Source: an uncultured Eubacteriales bacterium (GTDB taxonomy: Bacteria > Bacillota > Clostridia > Christensenellales > Borkfalkiaceae). From it: a DNA stretch of 8,107 nucleotides. The DNA lies in NCBI GenBank assembly GCA_949745625.1, contig CATJZR010000036.1, positions 1 to 8,107 on the forward strand. Reading direction: 5' to 3'. The notes below the pieces were generated by a model, which was not told where the DNA came from, searched no databases, and saw nothing but the letters and a program-made list of their open reading frames with translations. Of the stretch, positions 6,954 through 8,107 are shown one piece after another (position 1 is the stretch's first letter; the number at the start of each line of letters is the position of its first letter). Position numbers and translations under genes: made by a program.

Positions 6954-7553
6954 TTATTCTCCTTTGTCCGTTTTGCCGTTCGGCTTACCGTTTTCCGCTT
7001 CGGTCATTTCCTGTTCGAAATTTACCATTTCTTCCGTTTCGAACATAGCCAAAAGCGCGTCGTCCTGCTCGTTCATACCGTAAATTTTGCCGTTCGGCTC
7101 GTACGCTTCTTCGACCGCCTTGAAGGTTTCGTCCGCCGAGGTCAGAACGTCTTCCGCTTTAACCCGCGTGTTAAGTGTTTTATTCAGAAACTTCGCCAGC
7201 CCTTTCTGGTCCGCAAGAAGATTACCGAGCGACACCTTAGCCGAATTTTTAAAGAACCGGTTATCGTCTATCGCAGTCTTCAATTTGTTAAGCAGCTGAA
7301 TGTTGTACATAAGGTACATTGCGCGTTGGACGCTCTGCTCGCGCTCGGATTTCAGGGCGTTAATGCGCTTTGCGTAAAACAGCTTTATTTCCCTGTTGAC
7401 TTCTTTTTTGCCCTTTGCCATAAGCTCGTCAACCTGCTTTTGCTTATCGACAAGCCCGTCCTCTATGCTTTGTAATTCTTTTTCAAGCTTGCATATTGCG
7501 TCGACCGTTTCCTCGCGCGTCAGTCTGTCGTATTTATTTTTAAAAGGCCACAT
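6954..7553 (-). CDS. ESCRT-III-like helical protein, Snf7/CHMP4-type
   Basis: The protein has 199 residues, all helical, cytosolic, with no signal peptide. It opens with a short hydrophobic/basic tip (MWPFKNKYDR), recalling the membrane-inserting N-terminus of yeast Snf7, then a long helical hairpin: helix 1 about 14-48 (TVDAICKLEKELQSI...) and helix 2 about 50-97 (EIKLFYAKRINALKSE...). The second half carries shorter helices (about 110-150) and an acidic C-terminal helix with LLAMFETEEMVNF (167-179), then a polar tail. Charge runs from basic (roughly +6 in the first 110 residues) to acidic (roughly -10 after that). This layout and length match Snf7/CHMP4. Its start has AGGTGA overlapping the stop of the preceding gene. 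The ESCRT-III assignment rests on layout, the partner gene and the MIT-bearing ATPase downstream. Sequence identity to known members is low by eye, so a generic coiled coil is not excluded. Confidence 0.82.
   Translation of the reverse strand: MWPFKNKYDRLTREETVDAICKLEKELQSIEDGLVDKQKQVDELMAKGKKEVNREIKLFYAKRINALKSEREQSVQRAMYLMYNIQLLNKLKTAIDDNRFFKNSAKVSLGNLLADQKGLAKFLNKTLNTRVKAEDVLTSADETFKAVEEAYEPNGKIYGMNEQDDALLAMFETEEMVNFEQEMTEAENGKPNGKTDKGE
6959..6963 (-). promoter_or_regulatory. Shine-Dalgarno of the CHMP2-like gene inside the end of the preceding gene
   Basis: AGGAG lies within the last codons of the 199-residue gene, 6 bases before the ATG. The upstream stop TAA is separated from that ATG by one base. 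The two ESCRT-III-like proteins are therefore likely made in a coupled ratio. Confidence 0.8.
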
Positions 7554-7556
7554 ACG

Positions 7557-7562
7557 TCACCT
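7557..7562 (-). promoter_or_regulatory. Shine-Dalgarno of the Snf7-like gene overlapping the preceding stop codon
   Basis: The minus strand reads AGGTGACGTATG. TGA is the stop of the 111-residue gene, AGGTGA is a moderate ribosome-binding site, and the ATG follows after three bases. This tight join supports translational coupling. Confidence 0.65.
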
Positions 7563-7892
7563 GTTGAAATTCGTATTTCTGTCGGCAACCGCAAGCTCAA
7601 TATCGGTAAGCATATCGGTCACCTTTTTTGTGGTTTCCCCGTCGGACTTTGTAAGGGCAATGCGCATATCACCTATTTTGTTTTTTATTATCTTGTCGCA
7701 GTCGACGACCTTGGGATTAATACTAGGAATAAGATATTTCAGCTTTACCTGCAATTCTTTCAACCCGTCGATTATTTCCACATTGTCCTTTGCAAGTATT
7801 ATCAACGCGTCCACCGATTTGCTGTTTACTTCTACCAGCTCTCTGTCGTCCTTAACTTTATCAGCAACTTTTTTCTTTTTGAAAAAACACAT
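7557..7892 (-). CDS. Small helical protein of unknown family
   Basis: The protein has 111 residues. It opens with MCFFKKKK, a hydrophobic tip followed by a lysine cluster that could touch the membrane, then predicted helices at about 10-38, 38-55, 63-81 and 85-104. There is no signal peptide, transmembrane helix or known motif. It is too short for a complete ESCRT-III subunit, but its N-terminal tip resembles that of the next gene, so a divergent or partial ESCRT-like subunit or an adaptor is conceivable. The start at 7892 is chosen over an ATG at 7946 because AAAGGAGAG lies just upstream of 7892, while the longer version would overlap the zinc-ribbon gene by about 50 bases. I do not recognise the family. 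Confidence 0.75.
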   Translation of the reverse strand: MCFFKKKKVADKVKDDRELVEVNSKSVDALIILAKDNVEIIDGLKELQVKLKYLIPSINPKVVDCDKIIKNKIGDMRIALTKSDGETTKKVTDMLTDIELAVADRNTNFNR

Positions 7893-7896
7893 TTTT

Positions 7897-8107
7897 TTAC
7901 TCTCCTTTAACAAGTTTTTTTCCGCAGTTAGCGCAAAAAACCGCATCGTACGCGTTTGCCTTTCCGCAGTCGGGGCAAATTACAGGCTCCTTGCTTACCC
8001 TCTTTCCGCAATGCGGACAGAATTTATCCGCAGGACCGTATTCGAAACCGCAATTAGGACATTTGCTTTTTTCTGCGCCGTTCTCTTTTGTTCCTATAAC
8101 CTTTAAC
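7897..8107 (-). CDS. Tandem zinc-ribbon protein, C-terminal part (5' end outside window)
   Basis: The last 69 residues are visible, read from 8106. They contain two consecutive zinc ribbons, each with two knuckles: CPNCG and CPHCG, then CPDCG and CANCG, all eight cysteines present, ending in KKLVKGE. This is the double zinc-ribbon pattern common at the ends of bacterial regulatory and membrane-associated proteins. The rest of the protein lies beyond the right edge, so no overall function can be given; it could be the tail of a larger enzyme or a stand-alone adaptor. It is joined to the next gene by four bases and therefore belongs to the same operon. Zinc ribbons also begin the protease and the TIR protein of this operon, suggesting a shared recruitment theme. 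Confidence 0.88.
   Translation of the reverse strand, partial: LKVIGTKENGAEKSKCPNCGFEYGPADKFCPHCGKRVSKEPVICPDCGKANAYDAVFCANCGKKLVKGE
7900..7908 (-). promoter_or_regulatory. Shine-Dalgarno that fixes the start of the small helical protein
   Basis: AAAGGAGAG ends 7 bases before the ATG at 7892 and overlaps the last codons of the zinc-ribbon gene, whose TAA stop lies between the site and that ATG. The site argues against the upstream ATG at 7946. Confidence 0.8.

Noticed and set aside
6897..7475. Plus-strand open frame of 192 residues
   Set aside because: It is antisense to the two ESCRT-III-like genes, and its Phe/Arg/Val-rich composition is typical of a shadow frame.
6389..7553. PspA/Vipp1 identity for the two helical proteins
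   Set aside because: They are shorter than typical PspA/Vipp1 and, unlike those, end in acidic segments or a MIM1-like helix next to a MIT-like ATPase. They look closer to Snf7-type, though a profile search would be needed to settle this.
7557..7946. Longer version of the small helical protein starting at 7946
   Set aside because: It would overlap the zinc-ribbon gene by about 50 bases, while a strong AAAGGAGAG precedes the ATG at 7892.
7396..8106. Long plus-strand open frame of 236 residues
   Set aside because: It runs antisense to four well-supported minus-strand genes, has no good ribosome-binding site, and its Ser/Phe/Leu-rich product looks like the reverse of Lys/Glu-rich coding sequence.

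Overview
The window is one compact leftward (minus-strand) operon of seven genes, with both end genes cut by the window edges. Strong AGGAG-type ribosome-binding sites, 1-12 base spacers, stop codons embedded in the next gene's Shine-Dalgarno and moderate GC all indicate a bacterium. The TIR protein (zinc ribbon, TIR, BspA-type leucine-rich repeats, many helical surface repeats) suggests a Firmicute, probably an uncultured gut-type Clostridia member. That placement is inferred from domain style only.

In transcription order (right to left) the genes are: (1) the end of a tandem zinc-ribbon protein, 7897-8107; (2) a 111-residue helical protein of unknown family, 7557-7892; (3) a 199-residue helical protein resembling Snf7/CHMP4, 6954-7553; (4) a 187-residue helical protein resembling CHMP2/Vps2, with a C-terminal MIM1-like helix, 6389-6952; (5) a 682-residue protein with an N-terminal MIT-like helical bundle and two AAA+ domains, the first of CbbX/SpoVK type and the second of Vps4-like type, 4339-6387; (6) a zinc-ribbon trypsin-like serine protease with an intact His/Asp/Ser triad and no signal peptide, 3514-4326; (7) a zinc-ribbon/TIR/TPR/transmembrane/leucine-rich-repeat protein followed by at least eleven 51-residue helical repeats, 1-3503, running off the left edge.

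The main reading is that genes 3-5 form a bacterial ESCRT-III/Vps4-like membrane-remodelling module: two Snf7-fold candidates with the basic N-half and acidic C-half typical of ESCRT-III, next to an ATPase carrying a candidate MIT domain and a Vps4-like motor. It shares an operon with two effector- or sensor-type proteins, a cytosolic protease and a membrane TIR protein. The TIR protein keeps the glutamate used by TIR NADases and is predicted to place its TIR inside and its leucine-rich repeats outside, like a Toll-like receptor with reversed domain order. One working model is an envelope-sensing defence or damage-response system in which the ESCRT-like module remodels or repairs membrane while the protease and TIR act as effectors. 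The domain calls rest on motifs read by eye. The ESCRT relationship is a strong hypothesis, not a proven homology. No RNA gene, mobile element, CRISPR array, promoter or terminator was seen, and no gene-free stretch exceeds about 12 bases.
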